Below the pieces are notes generated by a model that did no database searches, was not told the DNA's origin, and saw only the letters and a list, made by a program, of their open reading frames with translations. Made by a program: the position numbers and the translations under genes. Below, in pieces: positions 12,420 through 24,100 of a stretch of DNA of 64,000 bases (its first letter is position 1; each line of letters starts with the position of its first letter). Location of the stretch: positions 12,400,121 through 12,464,120 of the forward strand of contig NC_061077.1 in the NCBI RefSeq assembly GCF_021917145.1. Direction: 5' to 3'. This DNA comes from Hypomesus transpacificus. Its lineage: Eukaryota; Chordata; Actinopteri; Osmeriformes; Osmeridae.

Positions 12420-15400
12420 TCACAAGGTCTCCATGTCTCCGTTTGAGGCCTGAGACAGACGGCGCTCCCCGTCGCACGCGGCGCTGCTGTCCACGTTCTC
12501 CTTGCTCTCGTCATCGGACCTCTGTCTGAGGCGCAGGCCGGGGTCTCTCTGTGTGGGGATCTGGAAACTGGAAAAGGACCCCCCACCTGAAGGCCTCTTC
12601 TCTTTGAGTCGGCACGGATGGGAAAGAACAACACAGGGAGTGAGATTGTACCGAGTTGATTTTCTGTTGTCAAACTTCTGTGTTATTAATACTGAAAACT
12701 GCAGCACATTAGAACTTGATATTACATGACAGGAAGTGAGTCTACATGGTGTGAACTATTTCCTGAACCCACAGAGAAAGGGACACTTCTGTATAACAAC
12801 TCTAGCCACACTGTAGATGAATGCTAACCAAAACCACCTCTAGGTGAAATATGTTTCATCCAGGAGCATATGCACCCATATATAGTGGGTAATAGATAAT
12901 GGGTGTGGCCATATAGTTCAAAATCATCATAATGCTAGAGAGTGTGTTTGATACCTCCTGGTCCAATGGGACGCATCAGCCTGTTCATTTGAACATTCCA
13001 ATGCTTGACATTGGTGCTGGCTTGCCGGAGCTTCCTTTGGGCAGCCTGTGTAGAGACAACAAAAGCTCCTGATCAGCAATCATTACTCACTAAGTTATAT
13101 TCGCTGCATGCTACTCTATCACTACTAACAACACAATAAATCAATGACAAATACTTTGAGTTTGAGCATGTAAAAGTGCTTTATTACATGAATTACGCTA
13201 AAAGCTTGGGTCGCTTCACTGTACAGTCACTTGTAGCAAAACGAAAACATGCCAAAATGAATAAAGATGTATTTCAATTCATGTGTGTTCCCCATGTCAG
13301 TATCTACAGATCCTGAGTATATATACTATGAGTTAGGTAAGGTAAAGGTGTGTGCGGATGCTCACCACCACATCCTGGTCCACCCGGTGGCGGTTGGCGC
13401 GGACCTCCTCCAGCTGTCTTTGGGCCTCGTCCAGATCCCGGGACTTGGTCTCCATCTCCTGCCTGAGCTCCTGCTTCTCCCTCTGGGTCTTCAGGATGTA
13501 GTCCTCCTGCTCCTCCTGGAGGGTCATCAGGGCCTTCATCTTATCCTCCTCCTCTGCCAGTAAACTGCAGAAGGAGTTCACACCCAGTAAGGAACTGGTT
13601 TTATATTCATGCTCGTTTTATATTCAAAGCATGACTGTGGCATCTCCACCATATGAGGCTTAGCCTGAGCTAGTTAGTGGGCAAAGTGCCCGCCCAACCA
13701 GGAGTCATTCACTGCAAAACCAAGTTTACTTTGTCATACAGTTCAGTGGGTAAAATACTGTGAACCTCAAAGTCCATTGACACCTCTTTCCTATGCTAAT
13801 CTCACAATTTGAAACTGCTGCTGTAAAACGGTCGGTTTTACAAAATCCACCTTTTTTGGCTCTTGTCTGTACCTTTGTCACGCCCCAAAAATTGCTGCGC
13901 ACTGCTCTGTGAACTTAAACGGATATACAAATAAAAACTTTTTTCAAGGATATTGAAAATGCACAATGGTAAAAAATGTAGGCTGTACAAGGAATGCTGA
14001 CACTTTTCAGAGTCTTCCCAAGGAACCAAACACTCAACGGGCTGTAATGTTTGTCTATGAGAAGATCCCTGTGCAGTTCGACCTTCAATTACACATTTGC
14101 AGATTTGCTCGAACCATTTCACCAAGGACAGTTTGGTAAACTTGGGACAATGTAAAGCAGGATTTGCTATGAAGCTGAAAAGAGGTGCTGTTCCGACCTT
14201 ATGTTATGTTCATCTCAACCACAAGCGGAGTCAGGTGGCTGAGCGGTGAGGGAATCGGGCTATTAATCAGAAGCCGGTTCGTCGGTTTTTCCAAATGACG
14301 TTGTGTCCTTGGGCAAGGCACTTCACCCTAGCTTACTTGTCTCTGTACTAACTGTAAGGCGCTCTGGATAAGAACGTCTGCTAAATGACTAAATGTAATG
14401 TAAATAACATTTATTTAGTTATTAGCAATGCTAAAGTATCTTGCCTGTATCTAGCAGAGGTCGAATGTGAGAGGATTTTGTTTATTGGCAATGGGGCTAA
14501 CGTTATTTCATGGTACTGACGTTATTTCATAAGTCCTGAGTTGTCATGTAAATCTACAATTCACGATGCATATTTTTCCAGAGCTTTGTCAGGTAATTTT
14601 TAATTCTATTTTTCAGCAAGATAGCTGGCCCAGAGCTAACTGAAGCTGAGTTGAATCACAATAGTTTGGTTGCTAAGCTGTAACGTTACTCGCTTTGACA
14701 ACAGACGTGGAAACAACTAACATTATCATTTCAAATGATATCTAGTCAATCTGTTGAAAACAGTGTTGTGTAAACACAATAAATGTATTTGTAAGTTTTT
14801 ATTCCATGTCTCCACCTTTGATGTTTCAGTGGCTGTGTTGCATCTTTGCTAGTTGTAAACCAATCAGCGTGCAGCTCATCTATATATTCATGAGCATACC
14901 ATAAAAGGGAAATACCCTATAAAATCAGTAAATGACCCTTTAATGCTTAGCATTTGAAGTTCTCATTTAATGCACGCTTGACACCTTTCGGAAAAGGACA
15001 GTGGCTGTGCAGGGCATGAGCATGTTGACATACACATTTGTGTGTCACAGTCCCAGACAACTTCCTCTGTGAAAAAAACTAAACTTCCTCAGGAACCTAG
15101 TGTAGCATAAACTCCTTTAAAAGCAAGCGACTAACTTCTGTTACACACACACCCTCGACTGCAATTTATAAAATAATAATCAAATCTAAACTCACAAGTG
15201 CAAGTTGTACATTTTATCTGAACGTGACTTAGATGAACATGATAATACTGAGAGGTAGCTGAGTGTTGTGTAATCATTCGTGCAATGTGGGGGTGTATAC
15301 TGCACATGTGCTCGTGTGTGTGTGTGTGTGAGCCTCAGTGAAGCCGCCTACCCAGCCTGAGCGAGGCGGTGGGCCTCCTCGTCGAGACGGGCCTTGATCT

Positions 15401-18400
15401 CCTGCTGCAGCGCCTCCTCCAGACGTTTCTGCATCTCCTCCAGCTCCTGAATCCTCTTCCTCTGCCTCTCCGCCTCCTCCTCCTTCAGAGCCATCTCCAC
15501 CTGCATGCTGGCCCGCGTCTAAGGGACCACACCCGCCAAACGTCAGAGCGCCCCCGCTCCGGTTCCACGTACACGCACACTAGATGCACACGTGTGGCCT
15601 GCTCCAGCTCAAACCAGGCGCCGAGCACTCTCTTCTTCAGCCCACCCGTCTCAACCTCAGACCCACTCTCTGCTGCTGTTGTGCTTTCTGTACCCCCTAC
15701 AACTTCCCTCGCCCTTTCAGCTTCTTCCTCCTCCTTTGCCGCTTCTTTCCGTCCTCTCTCCATCCCCTTTGTGTCACGCTGCTGCTATCTGTCCCTTACC
15801 TCTCCACCCCCTCCCGCTTCCCCACCCAACACCTCTTCCCCCCCACTACCCCAACACCTCCACACCCCCCCTAACACCTCCACCCCCCAGCACCCCCCCC
15901 CCCCCCCTCACCTCCTCGGCCTCGCGGAGCTGCACCTCCAGGGCCTGCTGCAGCTGCTGGTGCTGCTGGCGCCTCCGCACCTCGTCCTGCTCCAGCAGGG
16001 CCTGCGCCTGCCGCTGGGCCTCCTTCAGCAGCTCCAGCTCGGCCAGCTTGTGCTCGCGCTCCTCCTGCAGGGCGCGCAGACGCTCACGCTCCTCCTCCTT
16101 GGCCAGCAGACGCTTCTCCCGCTGCTCCCTCTGCTCCCGACGCTTCATCTTCAGGTCCTTGTGGAGCGAGGACTTGCCTTCCACTTGGAGCCGGATGGCC
16201 GTCTGAATGGCTGTTGGGGGACGTGTGGGGAGGGTGTGGGGTCATTCAGATGGCTTTGTGGCAAAATTGACAATGCACTTTTCTAACCATCACGGCACGA
16301 AACGCCCCTGCTTGGAGGAGCCAGACAAGCTTCACCTGCGTGCGAATACCGCACCGGTGGGATTGCTGCGACTGAAAGCTCATTAGTGTTGCCGCTAAGT
16401 GAGCTCATTGATGTGGATGTGACAGCTTGCTGACTTAATCAGAGACACACACACCTGCCGTCCACTCCTGTCTCTGCTTGGTGTCGGAGGCGCTCATCTC
16501 GTAGGTCTTGGAGAGAGTTTTCAAACAAAACATACACCTCTTCCCATCTCGGTCTGGCAGCACCTGACAAACAACCCAGAAATTAACTCAATGTATCGAC
16601 ACTGTATGTATGTGTCAATATTTGTAAGAACACCAACATAGTCAAGAAGAATGACTATGCTCGTGGACACGTTATATTTAAACCCCAGCTTGCCCTACTT
16701 GTGCTGTGTGTACCTCCACGCAGCAGTTTGCGTCCAGGGCTATGTTGCCCTGACAGTCTTTGCGATCCTCCCCGGTGTAGTAGGCCAAGTGGCTGGGCCA
16801 CAGGGTGAACCAACGCTCCTTCCAGTTCCTCCTTAGTTGGCCCTTCTTCCACAAGTAGCCCTGGGGGTTGACACAATCGACACACACAATCACTGAAACA
16901 GGGTCAGGGTTCTTAGACACAAGACGCGGCCCTCTTGAGACCTTACCTGGTCGAATAGAAATTAAATAGTTCAAAATAAACAGACTTTGGTACGGAACAG
17001 TAAAAAAGTTATGTTATGTAGAATTATTGTTTGTTTTAAGGGACTATACCTCTTTGAGGACATCGCCAACTATTTCCCGGTAGACCTCTTCAATAGCCAT
17101 GCTGGTAATTTCTTTGTCTACAGCTCTGGTTATCTTCCCAGAATTCATCATCTCTAGAAAAACCCAAACAGTGAAGCCACTCTGCTGCACTGACTCCTGG
17201 GCAATGAAGTCTTCCAGCTCTACACAGTTGAGATCAATGCTCATGGCCATACATGTCTTCTTCAGTAGGTATTCCACCTGAGCAGAGTAGAGGAGAACGT
17301 TAAGAAGGCTGCATATTAAGGAATAACAGTAACGAGTGCAAAGGATGAGAATGATTGATATGTTGATGGTAAGGACGTTTTGTCTTTGCTTGATACAACG
17401 TGTCTCATTCGATCCAAGAGACGAATAAACCTATTATCATGACCACTTGAGGTTATTGTCATAACTTGTTATATCTTTCAATCCGGACCTGCTCTGAGAG
17501 TTGTGGCTTGTCTTTGTAGGTCTCTAGCTCTGCCAAGTACAGTTTTGAAAAAGAGACTACAGGAAACATATGTTGCATGAAATGAACCCACACTGCCACA
17601 GGTCCCTGAAAGTTTGCCCTCAACACTTTCCTAGTTCAAGTTTAAAGGGTACAGAAAATGTGACCCGTGGAACATTTTACTGTGTAAACCGGAGCATCTT
17701 GGGAACGTTTGGGAAACCAACTCCTCCTTGGAGGGAGATACTGTTGTTGACGGTCATGTAGCATTTAAAGAAACGTTTTAAAGGAGGAACTTACTTCATC
17801 GGGCACCATAACCAGCGGGTACTTGTCTTCAGACAAGAAGTTGAAGAGACACCAGAGACGGAATGCATCTTTCTCTGGCAGCACACTGCTGCTGCTCCTG
17901 TCTGGACGGTAGTTCTTCTTTGCAGTGAGAGTCCAGCAAAGCTCGTCAACATTCTCCTTCTTAAAACAACCCTCTTCTACCTGAAAGGCAGAATATAGAT
18001 AGATGGATAGAAAAAAAGGAGTTACACCAAAAAAAACTGTATCTGAGCTAAACTTAGTCTAAAAAAGATATGACCCCATCTAAAATAACTCTTTATTTGT
18101 GTGTGTGTTTGTGTGTGTGTGTGTGGATGCGCATCACCTTGTCCAGGATGTATTTGTTGAGGTAAGGCATGTAGCCCTGGCTGGAGACTGGACCGTCATC
18201 ATCATCCCTGAAGTGTTCCTCCAGAGCCACAGGATCATGAGGGATACACAGGACGGTACACAGGTTATGGGACAGGACCTGGAGACACACAACACATGAG
18301 ATGCAGCAAAACAACAGAACTGCAAGTGAAGAATACTGCATCGTTATTAACTAGTGTACTGACACTGATACTGCAAATAATGTGATAATCTTATTTTTAG

Positions 18401-20050
18401 ATTTCAAATCCAGTTTAACTTTTTCCTAGTAAATCAAGTGACATATTCTTACTGTACTGGCAGCCAAATGTACGTGTTTCAAGCCTAAGCAAGCTCATAA
18501 CTAATATTTGTGCAAAATAAATTGCTAGGGCATTTTTTGAGTGTTATTTCAGCTAAACCAACACCGTACAATGAAATAAGGAACGATTATAGCTTTGTAG
18601 GCAGTGAAACATAAAATCTAAAAGCATTTATATTTCAGCTTTCTGGTCAAGACAAACATTGGATCATAATGTGAGGTTTATATTTTTTGCAGCCACCGAT
18701 GATCCAGCCAAAGCAAGAAAGCCCTTTCTGGTTAAAGGTTAAAGGTCGCTAGAATAACGATTCATCTTTCAGACTGCCCTCAGCTACACTGTACACATTA
18801 CTTGATATCTACAAATAAGAGGATAGGGACGGAAATAGAAAAATGTAAAGTAGATGTGTCAGATATTTGGTGAACAAACTCTGCACCCGGCCCCCTTTCT
18901 TCAGAAACATCACCACATCCTGTCGCTCCATTCCTCTTCTCTACTCTATTTTCTGTGTCTTTGTTTAAAAATAAGTGAGTATGGAACATGGTACACTATG
19001 TCTGCTTCTATGTGAGTGACAGCACTGTTTCTGAACCACCCCGTTCCTCCAGACCCCAGTAGTCTACCTGGGATGAGCCTGGCTACGTGAGGCTGCTGGT
19101 AGCCAGGCAGGAGCACATGGTGAGACCGAGGGACTGGATAGAGCAGGGTGGGAGTGGGAGAGGGAAATGTCTCCAAGACTGGTAGCTACAGTCTAAGGCC
19201 CATTTTTTTAAATCAAGATAATAATACACAACTCCTCAATAGAACACTCACCTTAAATGGAGCATTAATGTAAGGTCCTTGCTATAGAGCCACATTGTAA
19301 GCCCATCTTCCACAGCACTTTTGTTTTGTTGCAATGTAATAATAGTGGTCTTTGAGAACGTACATGGCCCCATACAATGGGATTGAATATTTTATTCAAC
19401 AGCTATGCTCTGGTTCTAGTTCAGTGTCTGAGTACCCATTGCACTGCAAGATGTTACATCACGGGCCCAGTCTGGATGAAACTTTGTGATGAGGGCTCCC
19501 ATTCATATCTAGACTGAGGGCAAACTGTTGCACTGTTCCTCACACTTCTGGCACACAAAAGTGGACATTGTTCATGCCTTTTCAATATCAACAGTGGTTT
19601 ATTCTCCGAAGGAAATTACTGCATCACCGAGTTTAAAGTACTACAGCAGTCAGTACATCGTGCTACGGAGCATGTGCCTAGCCTTTTATGATCAAACAGG
19701 AAATAAAAGATAACATCAGAAATATAGAATCTACAAGATATGTAACATGTTTGTGAGTTATTTCACACGAGCCATGGCAGCTCTAAACCATCCAGACCAG
19801 TTTATTTAGAAAATAAATGTGTAATTTTATATTTCTGGACTCAATAATTGTACTACACATGATGCTTAAGGTCGGAAATTAGAAATGATAAAGCCGACAC
19901 CCCAAAAGCACTGACCAATCGATATAGTTCACCTGTAAACGGTTCTCCACTCACCTTGAGCTGAGATTTTGACACTTTACCGCTCTTCTCTAAATCCAGG
20001 GCAGTAAAACCATACCAAATAGACTTGAGTAACTCTGAGCGCAGGTCCAT
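12420..20050 (-). CDS. def6: DEF6 (SWAP70-like adapter / IBP), PH-domain Rho-family GEF
   Basis: This is a complete 614-codon model; human DEF6 has 631 residues. Family members are recruited to the membrane through a PH domain and activate Rac1/Cdc42, notably in T cells and in morphogenesis. Exons in transcript order: 20050-19955, 18278-18138, 17980-17795, 17277-17050, 16860-16714, 16563-16455, 16210-15912, 15518-15352, 13564-13366, 13045-12955, 12601-12420 (TGA). The N-terminus [19 protein letters not shown] with an EF-hand-like helix, then [19 protein letters not shown], matches DEF6 better than SWAP70. Paired tyrosines in [19 protein letters not shown] correspond to the ITAM-like pair described for DEF6. 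The PH domain spans about residues 217-313 ([18 protein letters not shown] to [14 protein letters not shown]). A long charged coiled coil follows (about 315-540), then [13 protein letters not shown] and a Ser-rich tail with [13 protein letters not shown]. Teleosts have several def6 copies and I cannot tell which this is. Confidence 0.95.
14225..14405 (+). mobile_element. tRNA-derived SINE in def6 intron 8 (opposite strand to the gene)
   Basis: The head looks like a Leu/Ser-type tRNA. A box A TGGCTGAGCGG lies at 14236-14246, and an imperfect box B GGTTCGTCGGT at 14276-14286. The body carries CCTTGGGCAAGGCACTTCACC. The tail carries GCGCTCTGGATAAGAACGT and TCTGCTAAATGACTAAATG with short ATGTAA repeats. 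This arrangement of tRNA head plus a shared LINE-like 3' tail is a common teleost SINE pattern. The damaged box B suggests an old, inactive copy. Confidence 0.85.
15892..15907 (+). repeat. C16 run just past the def6 exon 7 donor (G-run on the sense strand)
   Basis: Sixteen C on the plus strand start four bases beyond exon 7 of def6 (exon low end 15912). In the transcript this is a donor followed almost at once by a pure G run (GTGAGG then G's). The neighbouring 15840-15891 is also C-rich. Confidence 0.9.
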
Positions 20051-21184
20051 TTCTGCAGCAGCATAACTTTCTGTTTTCCTCCTCTGTGTCTCTTTCCTCT
20101 CTTCTCATACGTGGCCCTGCTGTCACAACCACGCAACACCTAGCGGTACAAACCTGACTGCTCCACCAGCCAGTCTTAACACCACCTGCTGGTAAGAAAT
20201 AGAGGTGAATTCAAGCGTGTTTGGGTGTGAGCATTTTCATCAGATCTAAAAACCGTTTTCTATCTATTTTTCAACTTTATCTTAAATTAATGTTTTTTTT
20301 TTATTATCTTATGTTACCCATCATCTTTGCTTCAACTGTGCAGTTTGGAAAATGCAATAATTATTTATTTTTTACCTGTTGTACAACTGTATGTAAAAAC
20401 TAAACTAGATTTTTTTGAATGGCTGACGATTTACTATGCTATTTAACTGAGGGGGTAAATCCATGCATATCACAGATAACACATCTATGGGTAAATCCCC
20501 CAAAACATGAGTCACGTGGTAATGCTTCATAGCGTCGTTTCCATGGAGTTGTTTACGTATGCCTGTCGCCGATTGGCTAAAGTAATACTTCCTGTTATAC
20601 CGAGCCACTATTGGCCGATTTGGCTTCTGCTGTCAACCAATAGAAAGGTGCGCTTTTTACAAACTTCTGTGTGTTCAGGAAGTTTTCAGGGTTTCATCTG
20701 TCCTGTGCAGCAGCCAACAAACAATTAAGGGATTTTCATCTATGTATCTAACGCAAGATAAATACCGATTACGTTACGATTCATTCAAATAAAGGTTTGC
20801 AGAGGCACGCGACTATCACTTTTGCATGTTTGTTGCTTTGCCATGCCTAGTTTGCTAGTTTTACGTCTATATTTTCTTTCCATATCATGTGCTAGCTAAA
20901 TAGCTAGCTCGTCAGTGGTAAGTTACAGTAATATTCTTTTCTAGCAAGCTCCCTAGCCTAGATGATTTGGAGCTACCTAGCCAGCGTTACAGCACATTTA
21001 CACTGGTTCTACCCTGTTAAAATGTGTTGCATACAGTGATAGACAATCAACTTGCAAACTCAGTTTTCTAACTGGCTATAGTCATGTGCATCATGTGTAC
21101 TGTCCACTATCAACACCGTGTGTTTAATTTCTATTTCTAATGTCTCCTCATTTACATAACCTCCATCGACTTAAGTGCACTAAA
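20051..21184. promoter_or_regulatory. Divergent def6 / troap intergenic promoter region
   Basis: def6 (minus) and troap (plus) begin 1.13 kb apart and point away from each other. The troap side has three CCAAT boxes (NF-Y sites): ATTGG at 20572-20576 and 20610-20614, and CCAAT at 20637-20641. It also has ETS-like ACTTCCTG near 20587. TTCAAA near 20785, a possible CHR element, and AATAAAGG follow. This CCAAT cluster is the usual layout of G2/M genes, which fits TROAP. From about 20844 to 20990 comes a run of TAGCTAGC-like motifs. The def6 side (20051-20150) is pyrimidine-rich with no TATA box. A noncoding first exon of troap probably lies here, but its borders are unclear. Confidence 0.55.
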
Positions 21185-24100
21185 ATGGATTCCTCCCCAG
21201 TACTTCGCCAGCAAAGTCAGAACAAAATTCAGAATGATCATTCAAGGTATGTCGGACTCACAGAATTGATAGATTGTAGTTTTCACTGCCTGTCTAGTTA
21301 CATTTATTTAATTGCCATCTTATTTATCACCTGCCTTCTGGATGAAGTGCATTGTGCCTGGCAGCTGAAATGTGGCTAGAAGACACAGACCATTCTTGCA
21401 CTCAGACCACCAAAATGCTGTTAGCTCTATTCTGATCCTTGATCTTTTCCTTACTCTCTATATGCACTTTGTGCATCAATTTGGACTAACACGTCTGCTA
21501 AATTAATAACATGCAATTTAAGTCATTGTTTTTACAAGAGCTTTAAAATCAAAAGCGTCCTCATGTGGTTTTTACAGAATGCAGAACGGGTTTAACAAAA
21601 TGACCGGAGACCCAACGTCTTCTAAATACCTGTCGGTGCCTCACCTTACCAAACGAGGTATAGAGAACAAGGACCCAGCTGGCTCTGAAAAAGCACCTGG
21701 AAGACCTGGTATAAGCAGACTGCCTGTGCTTGCCAAGTCCCTGAAACTCCAAGCACCCACTGACTTCACTCAATCCCACAGGAGATGGGACGAAAATCCC
21801 CTTTCAGTAAGTGCATCGTTCTTCATCTGTGAACTTCTCTTACTGACTGTACAAATAAATATACTATTGTACAACAATAACCAGCTTTAACAATACCTTA
21901 ACTAGTGGATTGGTAATGTGTTCTTTGTCTTCTGCCTTGCGTAGGGTAAAGCTAAGACGAAGAAGCAACGTACCAAGCCTGTCCCATTCAACTTCTCCCA
22001 TCCTAAGGCTCACGGAATGGTAGAAAATCAAAGGCCAGCAGTTCATCCTATCTCAAGAGCAGGTCTTCAAGCCACCCAGCCTGTAACCTCTAGCACCACA
22101 GATCATACAAATCCACCAGGGATTGTTTCAGCCACTCAAAGACCCAACAAATTCAAGTCAAGAGTTGAGCATTCTCCACATGTAACTCCTGGCCAGCATT
22201 TGGCTGCACTAAAAGCAAGACCATCCACGTTGTCACAGTCCAATAGGGGGCTATGCAATGGAAGAAAGGGGCCTTTGAAACACCAGACAACCAGTGCTCA
22301 TATCTCTGAGTCTCAACCTCAAACATTTTCCAAAAACTGCACAGTAACTGGAGCAGGACACCCCAGGCATGGCCAGGCTCCAAGTACTTTTGACCCCATG
22401 TCAGTGGGTTTACCGACTGCTTTGTCTGGTCTAAGCAAAGTTCTGAATTGTGCCACTGCCTCCGCTCAGCCAGCCTTTACCTCAGAGTCCTGCTTGAAAC
22501 ATTTGAACATGCTCAGCCTCAAAGAACTCCCCAAGACCCTGCATGATGACCCGTCTCTGCAGTCAGCTGCCAGTGTCCAGGTGTTGAGTGGGACAGCAGG
22601 TGAGTGAACGGAAGGATTCTCTGGGCAGGCGTATCACTCTCGATCATCCCTGATATCTCAATGATTATTTTCGATGGATGCTGATGTTGACTGTTCTTCC
22701 AGGGAGTGGAGAGATGTTCTGTCCTGACCTTGGAGCCAAACACAGGATCCTCCAGAATGAACAAGTGTCTGAAGGGGGAGCTCAAGGTACTCCTGGCTCC
22801 TGTCAAGCCTGGAACTTCTTGGTGAGACAGCTAAAATGATTGTTTTACAGTGCCATGAAATTGGTTCAGGTGGAAATAGATATTTGTTTTCAAATGTGTT
22901 TTTCTTTGAACGGCGACCTAGTTTCTAGTTACAGTGACCATATCATTCCGTAATAATCTATCATTCCGTAAACTACATAGAACACCTGCACTTTAGTCTA
23001 CTAAGAAATTGAGAGAGAAATTGATGACACATTTTTGAAGGTATACAATGCAACATGTCTTCAATACCAAGCTGGTGGTATCAGTTGAACTGTGTGTTTT
23101 ATTTTCCTTCCTTCCAGCCACAGAGAGTGTCCGTGATGAAGAGTCGACAGAAGAACAAGCCCTCCGCAGGTTTGTCGTGGCCTGCGACCCTGTCTGCAGA
23201 CACTCTTTCTTTCTGCATACAAAATAATGTGTGGATATACTGTATTAAGCAGTTCAATCTACAACACTATCAAATGCGCTAGAAGGGAAAGGGTCCGGAT
23301 GCTTTCTCAAGCTACTGTATCTTGTCTGTAAGTGTTGTTGTTGACTGGCAGCATGGGTCTCTTGTCCTCCCACAGGTCTGTCCAGAGCAGTGCAGTTCTC
23401 CCCGGACCCCGCTGCCTTGAGCAGTATTCTGCAGAACGAGGGGGTGAAGGCTGGAGGAACCCTGGGGGCCACACCCAGCAGGTCTGTCTGCCCCTCAGGC
23501 AGGGCCACCTCCATCTACACTGTAAGTTATCCTTATCTCTCCAGCTACTGGCCCACCCACAACTGTCCTGCCACCCACTTCTGCTAGACAGTCCTAGTAT
23601 CTATATGTTCAACCGTCATCGTGTCTATATCTTAGACAGTCATAGTACTAGATCCATTCGGTAAACTTGGACTTGAACACTTTTCGGACACATGTGGTTC
23701 ACACCTTTGGCGTGTTTTGCATGATCTAGCAGACGCATGTTAACCACTTTCTTATTGAAGTGATATACTGTAAGTTGCAGTTTTTGTAAGATCCTGTTAC
23801 TTTGTATATTTTCAATTATGTATATTTTGTGCTGTGCCTTACAATGCAGCTTTAACCCTCCCCCTCCCCCCCCCCCTAGGGGATCAATGAAGTCCACCTC
23901 TCTACTGTACTTTGTCCATTTATGCTCGTACCTGTGTTCCCAGGCTCAGAGAGTACCTGTCACAAAGAGCCGTGCCGAGGCCTCAGCAGGTCCTATGGGT
24001 AAGCAGCACCACCCTATCCCTCCCCTGTCTCCTCTGCCTCAAATGGAACCTTTTATATGACAGATGTCTTTGTTTATGTCAAATGTGCAAACAGTGAAGG

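Noticed and set aside
15369-16286. A 305-codon plus-strand frame rich in Leu across def6 exons 7-8
   Set aside because: It is the antisense shadow of the charged coiled-coil exons of def6 (Glu/Gln codons read backwards as Leu/Ser) and runs through the introns.
21480-21510. A second SINE tail (ACACGTCTGCTAAATT) in troap intron 1
   Set aside because: Only about 15 bases match the SINE tail and there is no tRNA head or repeat end, so it may be chance.
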